Shown here piece by piece: positions 1 to 6,166 of a DNA stretch of 6,389 nucleotides. The notes under the pieces are model-generated. The model did not search any database. It was given only the letters and a program-made list of their open reading frames with translations, and was not told the origin of the DNA. Where the stretch lies: NCBI GenBank assembly GCA_013002925.1, contig JABDLQ010000241.1, forward strand, positions 1-6,389, in the 5' to 3' direction. The stretch is from Gammaproteobacteria bacterium (lineage in GTDB: Bacteria > Pseudomonadota > Gammaproteobacteria > Steroidobacterales > SZUA-146). The position numbers and the translations under genes are program-made. Each line of letters opens with the position of its first letter. Within the stretch, counting starts at the first letter, position 1.

Positions 1-81
1 TTTTGCGCATCATTTATCCGGGCTTTAAATGAGCCTGCGCCGCGCCCATGCCGGCTGTTCCCGATACCCAGGGGAGTAGTG

Positions 82-1716
82 ATGAGTTGTACTTTAAAAC
101 CCGTTTCTGTCATCGGTTTGCCCGGATGCCATCAATGCATTGTTGTCATTGCGAGCTGTCTTTGGGTGGTCGTATCGGGGTGTGCAAGTCCGGCAGCGAT
201 TGAAGAAACCGTCGATCTCTTTGACCAATACGAAGTAGTCAGTGGCACCGCCCGACGTCAGACCATAGCACCAGGATTTTTTAGCGGCGGCACTATGGCC
301 GAACTCATCGTTGCCCACATCGATGATCAATACAACCGTCGCGTCCGGATGTACGCATTCAAAGAGAATAAATGGATGCCGGTTATCAACACAAAATTGC
401 GCCGCGGTGTGAAATTTATCGACGTGGCCAGTATCAACGGGCGCGACCGGTTGCTTACGTACGAACGCGGACGGGTTAACTGGTTCGACCCCGACTCGGG
501 AAAAGAGCAGGCTTTGTTAGAGGTCACAACGCACTTTAATGCGACAGACGCGGGGGCGCTGCCAAGGATCGACATCACTCGCGACCTCAACGGCGATGGC
601 CGTGATGATCTGCTGCTGCCCGACATCGACGGGTTCTGGACTTCCATGCAAATGAGCGATGGTTCTTTTAGTGATGTTGTCAAACTCGGTCCACCTGAAC
701 CGTTTCTTGACGAGGACGGACTGGATGCAGGAGGGTTGAACAAATCGAAGAGCTACCGCGAGTTAGGCATTACCGCCTTCACCGCTCCGTTTTACCTGAG
801 TCGTGTTCACGAGATGGACTACAACCAGGATGGCCGTAACGACCTGGTGTTCTGGAATGAAGATCACTTTGAACTTTATTTGCAAAATGAGAGTGGCTGG
901 TTTTCTGCACCAGCCAGTTCATTTTGGGTTGACGTGCCCATAGACGCTGATGGAGTCTATTCTCACATCTTTGCATTTAGCCATACAGGAGTATTCAGGC
1001 TTCTGCTGGGGCTAAAAAAGGAGGTCAAGCGCACCGTGCTGCATGCCGTGCGGGACATGAATGGGGATCAGATCGCGGACCTGGTGACATTGACGCTCAC
1101 AGGCAGGAACCCGTTCAAACAGCGTAGCGTTTACTCCGTATATTTTGGTGCCTCTACACCGGACGGCATCCTGTTCTCACCGGAGGTGAGTGCGGTGATC
1201 CGCCCGCGAGGCAAAGCGGGTGCGAGTCAGCCATGGGGATACGCGAAGCGTTGGTTTGAGGATTTTGACGGAGACGGCCAGGTGGACATCCTGCTGACCG
1301 ACATCAGGATGGGACTCGGCGGAATGGTCGGTGCGCTCGCGGCCAGGTCTGTCGGCATCGATATCGAGGCTTTCCGCATGGAGCGGGGGACATACAGTGA
1401 TAAACCCGGCTTCCAGCGCCAGATCAGGACAAAGGTCGACACATTTGGAGGCGCTGTGCTACTCGGGGACGTGAACGGCGATGGCCGTGCTGACTTGCTG
1501 ATGGGTGGGAAGAGCCGCACAGAACTGGACCTTTATTTTGGGCTCCCGGGTCCGGACATCTTCGCTTCGCAACCTCAAACGGTGGCCATCGAAAGACCGT
1601 TCAATGGGGAACGTGCCTGGCTGGTGGATCTGAACGACGACGGCAAGCAGGATATCCTGATGCAACATGTGACTACCGACGTTCCACACAAGCTCTCGAT
1701 ACTCATCGCCCGATAG
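82..1716 (+). CDS. FG-GAP/VCBS-repeat beta-propeller lipoprotein
   Basis: Predicted outer-membrane lipoprotein of 544 residues. The N-terminus has a hydrophobic stretch (about residues 20-32) ending in a lipobox V-S-G-C with the lipidated Cys at 34; Ala follows, not Asp, which favours outer-membrane sorting. Six clear calcium-loop motifs of the FG-GAP/VCBS type D-x-[ND]-x-D-G-x-x-D lie at about residues 168-176, 246-254, 325-333 (Gln replaces Gly), 394-402, 463-471 and 516-524, each followed by a hydrophobic strand such as DLLL or DILL. Two degenerate repeats near 73-92 and 112-135 suggest seven or eight blades. Such propellers usually serve in binding or adhesion; no enzyme domain is visible, so the ligand is unknown. 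A GTG at 79 abuts the ATG at 82. The Shine-Dalgarno AGGGGAG at 70-76 lies 5 bases from the ATG and only 2 from the GTG, so the ATG is chosen. The next gene is 209 bases away and appears to have its own promoter. Confidence 0.88.
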   Translation: MSCTLKPVSVIGLPGCHQCIVVIASCLWVVVSGCASPAAIEETVDLFDQYEVVSGTARRQTIAPGFFSGGTMAELIVAHIDDQYNRRVRMYAFKENKWMPVINTKLRRGVKFIDVASINGRDRLLTYERGRVNWFDPDSGKEQALLEVTTHFNATDAGALPRIDITRDLNGDGRDDLLLPDIDGFWTSMQMSDGSFSDVVKLGPPEPFLDEDGLDAGGLNKSKSYRELGITAFTAPFYLSRVHEMDYNQDGRNDLVFWNEDHFELYLQNESGWFSAPASSFWVDVPIDADGVYSHIFAFSHTGVFRLLLGLKKEVKRTVLHAVRDMNGDQIADLVTLTLTGRNPFKQRSVYSVYFGASTPDGILFSPEVSAVIRPRGKAGASQPWGYAKRWFEDFDGDGQVDILLTDIRMGLGGMVGALAARSVGIDIEAFRMERGTYSDKPGFQRQIRTKVDTFGGAVLLGDVNGDGRADLLMGGKSRTELDLYFGLPGPDIFASQPQTVAIERPFNGERAWLVDLNDDGKQDILMQHVTTDVPHKLSILIAR

Positions 1717-1843
1717 ACTGACGCTCTGTCTGATATCCAGTCGAATCTTTTGGCAGCGAATCGAATGGTTATTTGAAAGCAGACGGTCTCATTTGGAAAA
1801 GCCCACCGGAAAAAGAAACTACGGGCAAATTGGCGTACTATCT

Positions 1844-1872
1844 TTGACTCGGCATACCCTTACAGACCTAAT
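1844..1872 (+). promoter_or_regulatory. Candidate sigma70 promoter of the glutathione S-transferase gene
   Basis: A -35 box TTGACT (1844-1849, 5 of 6 consensus) is separated by 17 bases from a -10 box CCTAAT (1867-1872, 4 of 6). Transcription would start near 1879, giving a leader of about 47 bases before the ATG at 1926. This placement also argues against the alternative TTG start at 1878, which would sit at the transcript 5' end. Pattern match only. Confidence 0.45.
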
Positions 1873-1925
1873 CCTTTTTGGTTGCACCCGGATTATCGTC
1901 ACGGCGCGACGCAGGAGCATACACT

Positions 1926-2591
1926 ATGATCACTTTGCATGGTTTTTCGTATAGTAACTACTACAATATCGTCAAGCATGTCCTGCTGTACAAAAACATT
2001 CACTTTACTGAAGACACCCAATACGGGAGTAACGACGACTACCTGGCCATAAGCCCGGTCGGCAAAATCCCTGCCTTGACGACAGCCGAAGGAGTACACC
2101 TGTCCGAATCCAGTGTGTGTTGTGACTATCTGGAAGAAACCTGTCCCGAAATGCCATTGTACCCAGCCGATACTACCGAGCGTGCGCGCATCCGTCAGGT
2201 GATGAGGATAAGCGAGTTGTATCTGGAACTGCCGTGCCGGCGGCTGATTCCCTTTGTGTTCACGAAAACGGCGCCGCCCGATGAGCTTGGTAAAGATATT
2301 CTTGGTGTCGTTGATCGAGGTGTTGGCGCCCTGAATCGTCTGTGCACCTTTGATCCGTACATCGCCGGCGCCGAGCTGACCATGGCGGACATTTATCTGC
2401 GTTACGTGATGAGCGTCGTTGATTTGATTGGCGGTGGCGCACTGCACCGGGACATTGGTGCCGACATCAAGGGACTGAAAGAATGGCAGACATTAATGGC
2501 GCAAAGTGATGTCTCCAAAAAAGTTGACGCAGACCAGGCGGCTAACCGTGAGGAATTTTTTGCCATGATCAAGGCGCGCATGAATGGCTAA
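1926..2591 (+). CDS. Glutathione S-transferase family protein
   Basis: Cytosolic GST-like protein of 221 residues, the usual length for the family. The N-terminal thioredoxin-fold half begins MITLHGFSYSNYYNIVKH, where Ser8, Ser10 or a nearby Tyr/Asn sits at the position that activates glutathione. The cis-proline segment VGKIPAL (45-51, Pro49) and the glutathione gamma-glutamyl binding pair Glu61-Ser62 follow. The helical C-terminal half has the family's N-capping box, Thr152-Met-Ala-Asp155, after AGAE. Members conjugate glutathione to electrophiles or act as reductases or isomerases; the substrate cannot be told here. The start is ATG 1926, preceded by AGGAG at 1913-1917 with an 8-base spacer. 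An in-frame TTG at 1878 would add 16 residues but lacks support and would precede the usual start of the first beta strand. Five Cys residues (65, 66, 73, 104, 140) are more than average. No glutathione-related neighbour is seen. Confidence 0.9.
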   Translation: MITLHGFSYSNYYNIVKHVLLYKNIHFTEDTQYGSNDDYLAISPVGKIPALTTAEGVHLSESSVCCDYLEETCPEMPLYPADTTERARIRQVMRISELYLELPCRRLIPFVFTKTAPPDELGKDILGVVDRGVGALNRLCTFDPYIAGAELTMADIYLRYVMSVVDLIGGGALHRDIGADIKGLKEWQTLMAQSDVSKKVDADQAANREEFFAMIKARMNG

Positions 2592-2649
2592 TGGCGCAGA
2601 CTGTCACCCCTGTTTCACGCCAGAGGATATACTGTTAATTTACAACTAA

Positions 2650-3051
2650 TTCGAAATTGCGTCGCGGCTCGATGCAGAAGGTACTACCGCTGCCCCTATC
2701 GTGATGCTGGACACCGATTACCAACCGGTACGATGGATTCCTTACAGCAGTTTGAATGAGCGCAAAGGGCATTTACGCGCGCGGATTTCTATCAATCCAG
2801 CAGATAACATTCGCTATCTTCTGGTTGGGGGCGCCAGCAGCTCGACAGAAGACTCGCTGGCGCGTATCTATTCCCCGACGTCTTCGAATTTGCTGAATTT
2901 TGCGGGTCTTGTGACCGCTCGCGAACTGGAAGCGGAATTCCTGTTCATGCCCAGTGGCGAGATCCGGGTGCAGGTCATACAACCAAAACACAGAAAAGTC
3001 CGGATCGATCCAATGGATACAGTCAACGCCTCGTCAAACAACGTTAATTGA
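2650..3051 (+). pseudogene. MalM-like C-terminal domain, probable 5'-truncated remnant
   Basis: The frame is open from just after a TAA at 2647-2649 to 3051. The usual start codons in it are GTG 2701 and ATG 2704, which give 115-116 residues. Neither has a Shine-Dalgarno, and protein-like sequence (FEIASRLDAEG, then APIVMLD) lies upstream of both, so the coding sequence probably once began further 5'. The order of motifs APIVMLD, a Tyr/Phe-rich turn, a basic-hydrophobic strand, IRYLLVGG, then SPTSSN and a final SGEIRVQVIQP strand resembles, from memory, the C-terminal beta-domain of MalM (maltose operon periplasmic protein) and relatives. MalM itself is exported, but no signal peptide is visible here. 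A 21-codon in-frame ORF at 2584-2649, starting within the last bases of the GST gene, ends at that TAA. Alternatives are a genuine small cytoplasmic protein starting at 2701/2704, or a gene split by one stop. The MalM resemblance is inference. Confidence 0.45.
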
Positions 3052-3155
3052 TTGCGGCTCACTGGAGAACTCCCGGATTGCCGGGTTGCGTGAAATTATC
3101 GCGCCGTGTGCGCGCACCCCGATGCAGTACTATAAATCCCTTTTTTATTGTGCGG

Positions 3156-4064
3156 TCATGGCACCTGGAGATGAACGTGACCGCTTTGGTAGTCAATGGT
3201 CACCACAAAATGCTTGAGAATGTCGTAGCCCAATAATCCTTTGGCCTTACGCGACTTCGGGATTTTTGAGCCCAGCTTGACCTCCTCTTCGAAGATCGCG
3301 AGCTTTTCACCTTTTTTGGGGACCAGAATAATTGGATTCTCGATCTCAATGTCACTGATATTCATGGTGGGAAGATTGAAGGCCAGCATCTCGCCACTCG
3401 AATTGATGCCTCTTGAGCTGGCATCAATCGCCGGATAGCGATCCAGCCATTTGGCGCGGGTGGCGACCGAGCGCTCCAGCAGGATGCCGCCGCTGGCGCC
3501 GGTATCGAGGATTAGCCAAACTTTTGCATCGTTATTGAGATTGACCTTCACCAGGGGTGAGCCACCGTGCGGGCTCTTCTTCGAATTGACGTTTTTAAGT
3601 TTCTTCAAATCCAGGCTGTCACGAGTGATCATTCGCATCCGCTGGTTCGGATAGTCAAACTGAAATATAAACAGCTTGAGGAAACCGGCGCCAAGAATCA
3701 GATGTTCCTCTGGATCCGGCAGGCGAAAGTCCACCAGGTCTGAAAAATTGATTTCGATACCAAATACGGTGACAGGAATTTTGCGGTAGACCGGGCGATA
3801 GTCACTACCATGCACACCGGTGACTTTAATCTTGTCGTTGGTCGGGTACGATAGACCCTGTGCAATCAGCGCATTGCCATTGATGCCATTCATCTGGGCG
3901 CCGGTATCTATCATCGAATAACCGGTGCGCCCGGCGAGCTGCGTTTCTATGATGATGTGGCCGCCGGTGATTTCAAAATCAAACCATTCTGTCGCGCCTG
4001 CGTGGGCCCGTTCCGCGCTTTGGAAAAAACAGATTATTATTGTGAGCACGACAATCTTTTTCAT
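3156..4064 (-). CDS. Exported two-DTG retropepsin-like aspartic protease
   Basis: Predicted periplasmic aspartic protease of 302 residues. A Lys-Lys n-region, a hydrophobic core (about 4-14) and an A-x-A site give a signal peptide cut after AHA22. The mature protein is an internal duplication. Half one has the active-site MIDTGAQ (Asp53-Thr-Gly) and the closing psi-loop/strand segment ILGAGFL (123-129), followed by FQFDYPNQRM. Half two has LILDTGAS (Asp187-Thr-Gly) and GLLGYDIL (276-283), followed by VTIDYQSGHV. Each half therefore has the catalytic Asp loop and the hydrophobic-hydrophobic-Gly motif, so one chain could form the pseudo-dimeric active site. This matches bacterial Asp_protease_2/retropepsin-like proteins; the substrate is unknown. 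The start is ATG at 4064-4062, with GAGG 7 bases upstream on the minus strand; an upstream in-frame ATG at 4139 would put 25 polar residues before the signal peptide and is rejected. It is divergent from the gene at 4467 and convergent with the MalM-like remnant. Confidence 0.87.
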   Translation of the reverse strand: MKKIVVLTIIICFFQSAERAHAGATEWFDFEITGGHIIIETQLAGRTGYSMIDTGAQMNGINGNALIAQGLSYPTNDKIKVTGVHGSDYRPVYRKIPVTVFGIEINFSDLVDFRLPDPEEHLILGAGFLKLFIFQFDYPNQRMRMITRDSLDLKKLKNVNSKKSPHGGSPLVKVNLNNDAKVWLILDTGASGGILLERSVATRAKWLDRYPAIDASSRGINSSGEMLAFNLPTMNISDIEIENPIILVPKKGEKLAIFEEEVKLGSKIPKSRKAKGLLGYDILKHFVVTIDYQSGHVHLQVP

Positions 4065-4129
4065 TGTTTTGCCTCGTGTGTTGTCGTTGTGCAAGTTCAA
4101 CGAACAAAAGTTATGAACGTATGTTTCGA

Positions 4130-4157
4130 AGTATAGCATTGGTCAAATTTCAGGCAA
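4130..4157 (-). promoter_or_regulatory. Candidate sigma70 promoter of the aspartic protease gene
   Basis: Read on the minus strand, a -35 box TTGCCT (4157-4152, 4 of 6 consensus) is followed after 16 bases by a -10 box TATACT (4135-4130, 5 of 6). The predicted transcript starts near 4123, about 60 bases before the ATG at 4064. The -35 box lies inside an 11-bp tandem repeat (4145-4166). Pattern match only. Confidence 0.5.
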
Positions 4158-4166
4158 TTTTCAGGC
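4145..4166. repeat. Two tandem 11-bp repeats over the -35 box
   Basis: AAATTTCAGGC (4145-4155) is followed immediately by AATTTTCAGGC (4156-4166), identical at 10 of 11 positions. The period is about one helical turn, so both copies present the same DNA face. The pair covers the predicted -35 box of the protease gene, a position suited to a repressor or a class II activator. That role is inferred; with two short AT-rich copies, chance is possible. Confidence 0.45.
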
Positions 4167-4466
4167 TGCAGATACGCCCATGGCGCACAATTGTAATGAA
4201 AAAATGGTGCCCGGTGGTTGTCGCCTCAGATCAAACGGGGTCGTCTAACCTGAAGCCATCGTGAATATCGAACGTGCACGCACTCACTTTACCGCGATGC
4301 AGACTCACAGTACGCAGCAGTCGGAACCAGCCCTTGCTGCCACTGTTCATGTACCAACGTGGCGCTACACTACAACGCCACAAAACCTGATTTCGACATG
4401 TTTTTCTATTTGCATCGTCTAAACCTGTGCAGACCTGTTTAGTAGGGTTCATCAAGGAGAACGGAC
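4167..4466. other. Non-coding remainder of the divergent intergenic region
   Basis: I find no supported gene in this 300-base stretch. A 95-codon minus-strand frame at 4231-4518 crosses the start of the next gene, and its Cys/Arg/Ser/Trp-rich translation matches no family I know. Two short hairpins are possible: GCAGCA/TGCTGC (4314-4319 with 4335-4340, 15-base loop) and GTGGCG/CGCCAC (4359-4364 with 4376-4381, 11-base loop). Neither is followed by a T-tract on either strand, so they are not typical terminators. The right end holds the leader of the gene at 4467: a weak promoter-like pair, an imperfect palindrome (4420-4441) and the Shine-Dalgarno AAGGAG at 4454-4459. Confidence 0.5.
4393..4423 (+). 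promoter_or_regulatory. Weak candidate promoter of the secreted protein gene
   Basis: A -35-like TCGACA (4393-4398, 5 of 6 consensus) and a -10-like TCTAAA (4418-4423, 4 of 6) are 19 bases apart, longer than the optimal 17. It is the best pair I found upstream of the ATG at 4467 and would give a leader of about 35-40 bases. The -10 box overlaps the imperfect palindrome at 4420-4441, so an operator there could block it. Low confidence. Confidence 0.22.
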
Positions 4467-5231
4467 ATGAAATCAATGATTGGGTTATGGTCATCAGCGT
4501 CGCTCTCTGTCGCAGCAATTGCCATAACTGGAGTGGTGCACACGGCGGCGGCCAATGAAGAAGTTGAGTGGGACGAGGCGGAGCTTTTTTTTGAGCTAAA
4601 CAACACCGACGGTGACCTGGGAATTCATGCCAATATTGATGGCGGCCCCTGGAAAAAGCTGGATATCGAGGATCCCCGGGGAAAGCGCATACTCAAGATC
4701 AAAGCGAGTGGCCGCCTTGGCAGGCAGGGCATGACCCAGCTGGAATGGGAAAGTGCCGAACCGACCTTTGATGAGTTGTCGCCAACCCAGTTTTTTCGAA
4801 GGTTTCCAGAAGGAGTTTACGAGATCGAGGGCGAGACTCTGGAAGGCGAAGAACTCGAAAGTGAAGTCGAAATCAGTCATGTGATGGCGGCACCGGTGGG
4901 CAATGTGACCGTTAACAGTCAATTCGCTGCTGCCAGCTGCGATGCAGATGTGTTACCCGTGGTGTCGCTGCCTGTCGCTATCGACTGGGACCCGGTGACT
5001 GAATCGCACCCCGATATCGGCACACCTGGCGTACCGGTTGCTATCTCTCGTTATCAGTTGTTTGTTGAACGTGACGATGTCAAGTTCAGTGTCGATCTTG
5101 ACAGCGAGACCACGGAATTTCCGATACCTGACGCATTTTTATCGGACAGCGGCGTCTGGAAATACGAGATTATCGCGCGCACTGAGGATGGCAATAATAC
5201 GGCCATTGAGTCTTGCTTCTTTCTGTTGTAG
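4467..5231 (+). CDS. Secreted two-domain protein of unknown function
   Basis: Exported protein of 254 residues that I cannot assign to a named function. A signal peptide is clear: Lys2, a hydrophobic core (about 12-24) and likely cleavage after TAAA29, followed by an acidic mature N-terminus. The first domain (about 31-140) has the segments ELFFELNNTDGDLGIHANID, GPWKKLDIEDPRG and GMTQLEWESAEP, then a strongly acidic stretch rich in Glu (119-136). I recall similar uncharacterised secreted proteins in proteobacteria with the same acidic, short-strand pattern. The second domain (about 163-254) looks like a fibronectin type III-type beta-sandwich: a Pro-rich entry, ISRYQLFVE, a Thr/Glu turn and a closing WKYEIIARTEDGNN strand. 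The only two Cys of the mature protein, 158 and 250, flank this domain and could form a disulfide. The start is ATG 4467, with AAGGAG at 4454-4459 and a 7-base spacer. No catalytic motif is seen; a binding or structural role is only a guess. Confidence 0.85.
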   Translation: MKSMIGLWSSASLSVAAIAITGVVHTAAANEEVEWDEAELFFELNNTDGDLGIHANIDGGPWKKLDIEDPRGKRILKIKASGRLGRQGMTQLEWESAEPTFDELSPTQFFRRFPEGVYEIEGETLEGEELESEVEISHVMAAPVGNVTVNSQFAAASCDADVLPVVSLPVAIDWDPVTESHPDIGTPGVPVAISRYQLFVERDDVKFSVDLDSETTEFPIPDAFLSDSGVWKYEIIARTEDGNNTAIESCFFLL

Positions 5232-5283
5232 CAACGATTTATTTTTTATGGGCCTCCGTTCGCGCTACAGTGACAGGTTGAAT

Positions 5284-6054
5284 TTAGCTAATGCGATAGA
5301 GTTCGATGATACCGATCGTATTGTTCAGGCCGTGGGCTAGCGCGGCGGGCCAGATGCTGCCGCGGGCAGCCAATGTAAGCCCGCCGTAAACCAGGCCACT
5401 GATTACGGTGCCGGCAATTCCGGCTGGCCCCTGGTACGCGTGAACCAGGCCAAACACAACGGTTTGCGCGACCAGCGCAATGACGAAAGCCGCCCGACTA
5501 TCGCCCAGCGCATACGCTATGCCACGCATCAACAGTATACGAAACGCCAGTTCCTCGCCGAATGCTGCGACCGTCCAGTTAAGCACTAACAGTTTAGCCA
5601 GCGCAGAATTCGACCTGGCTACTTCCGAAAATCGCGTCATATCCCGTCCGGACCCAAACATATGCTCCCAGACCGGTGCCAGCAACGAACTGCTCAATTG
5701 CAGAATCGCCACACCGAGCACGACCAATACAGGAAGAAACCAGCGCCGCTCGACCGCCACAAAACCGAGACGACGAATTGGCACACCCACTCGAATAAGA
5801 AGAATCGCACTAAGAACACTCAGACCGACATAGATCAGCGTCGCATAGGCGGACAGCGTTGGCGGTTGTGCCGAGTGTACCCCCAAAAAACGCAACGCGC
5901 CCACCCCAATCAGGCCCATAGCAAAGAGCATCACGATTCCTGCGGCTGCCCATCTGCCGGCAGCGGTTCCCGGATGCGCAGGCTGTTGATCTATCGCAGC
6001 CAAGGAATCGCCGGTCAGGTCTTCTCCTGTGCGATCTGGTTCATTACCTGGCAA
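5284..6054 (-). CDS. CPBP-family (CAAX-type) intramembrane metalloprotease
   Basis: Polytopic inner-membrane protein of about 256 residues of the CPBP/Abi family (CAAX protease and bacteriocin-processing enzymes), intramembrane glutamic-type metalloproteases. The motifs appear in order: motif 1 GEELAFR (Glu167-Glu168, Arg172), motif 2 FGLVHA (His205) and motif 3 AHGLNN (His241, Asn245), numbered from the TTG at 6054. These are the known catalytic and metal-site residues, so the enzyme looks intact. About seven membrane segments are predicted (near 38-58, 67-87, 106-126, 151-167, 188-204, 214-230 and 236-250), after a polar N-terminal tail. No ATG is available in frame near the start. TTG 6054 is preferred because GGAGG (6064-6060) lies 5 bases before it; TTG 6066 would add four residues but has only a weak purine run. 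The substrate is unknown. Family members occur in stress, bacteriocin-immunity and protein-modification settings, but no such neighbour is seen. Confidence 0.9.
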   Translation of the reverse strand: MPGNEPDRTGEDLTGDSLAAIDQQPAHPGTAAGRWAAAGIVMLFAMGLIGVGALRFLGVHSAQPPTLSAYATLIYVGLSVLSAILLIRVGVPIRRLGFVAVERRWFLPVLVVLGVAILQLSSSLLAPVWEHMFGSGRDMTRFSEVARSNSALAKLLVLNWTVAAFGEELAFRILLMRGIAYALGDSRAAFVIALVAQTVVFGLVHAYQGPAGIAGTVISGLVYGGLTLAARGSIWPAALAHGLNNTIGIIELYRIS

Positions 6055-6090
6055 CAGAACCTCCAACTTTCTTCGTAAAACAGTTTATTG

Positions 6091-6133
6091 AAAAACGCAG
6101 GAACAGGTGCTTTCCCACACAACGCCTGTTCTG
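6091..6133 (-). terminator. Rho-independent terminator of the 3'-partial gene
   Basis: On the minus strand CAGAACAGG (6133-6125) pairs with CCTGTTCCTG (6107-6098), giving nine base pairs with one bulged C and a 17-base loop. Two bases later comes a run of five T (6095-6091). It lies 34 bases after the TAG at 6169-6167, so it would end that transcript and separate it from the CPBP protease gene. The loop is longer than typical and the T-tract short, so efficiency may be moderate. Confidence 0.6.
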
Positions 6134-6166
6134 AGCACGGAGTACGCGCAGACTTGAGTCCTTCAT

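Noticed and set aside
3..31. Possible promoter (TTGCGC, 17 bases, TAAATG) upstream of the FG-GAP lipoprotein gene.
   Set aside because: Each box matches only 3 of 6 consensus bases, and the region further upstream is outside the window.
1899..2447. A 182-codon open frame on the minus strand within the GST gene.
   Set aside because: It lies opposite a clear GST; its His/Gln/Thr-rich translation matches no family and it has no supported start.
2627..2632. TATACT resembling a -10 box before the MalM-like remnant.
   Set aside because: No acceptable -35 box lies 16-18 bases upstream, and the downstream frame lacks a ribosome binding site.
3072..3114. Hairpins CCCGG/CCGGG (3072-3085) and CGCGC/GCGCG (3100-3114) between convergent frames.
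   Set aside because: Stems are only five base pairs and no T-tract follows closely; the T-run near 3140 is about 25 bases away.
4231..4518. A 95-codon minus-strand frame in the divergent intergenic region.
   Set aside because: It overlaps the start and ribosome binding site of the gene at 4467, has no Shine-Dalgarno, and its translation has the low-complexity look of a chance frame.
5228..5267. Possible bidirectional terminator between the convergent genes ending at 5231 and 5284 (GTAGC/GCTAC plus AACG/CGTT).
   Set aside because: The two helices are offset by a three-base bulge, the loop is about 20 bases, and the T-rich stretch lies in the loop, not after the stem.
5662..6078. A 138-codon plus-strand frame opposite the CPBP protease gene.
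   Set aside because: It is antisense to an intact membrane protease with all three family motifs, and its Gln/Arg/Thr-rich translation is typical of a shadow frame.
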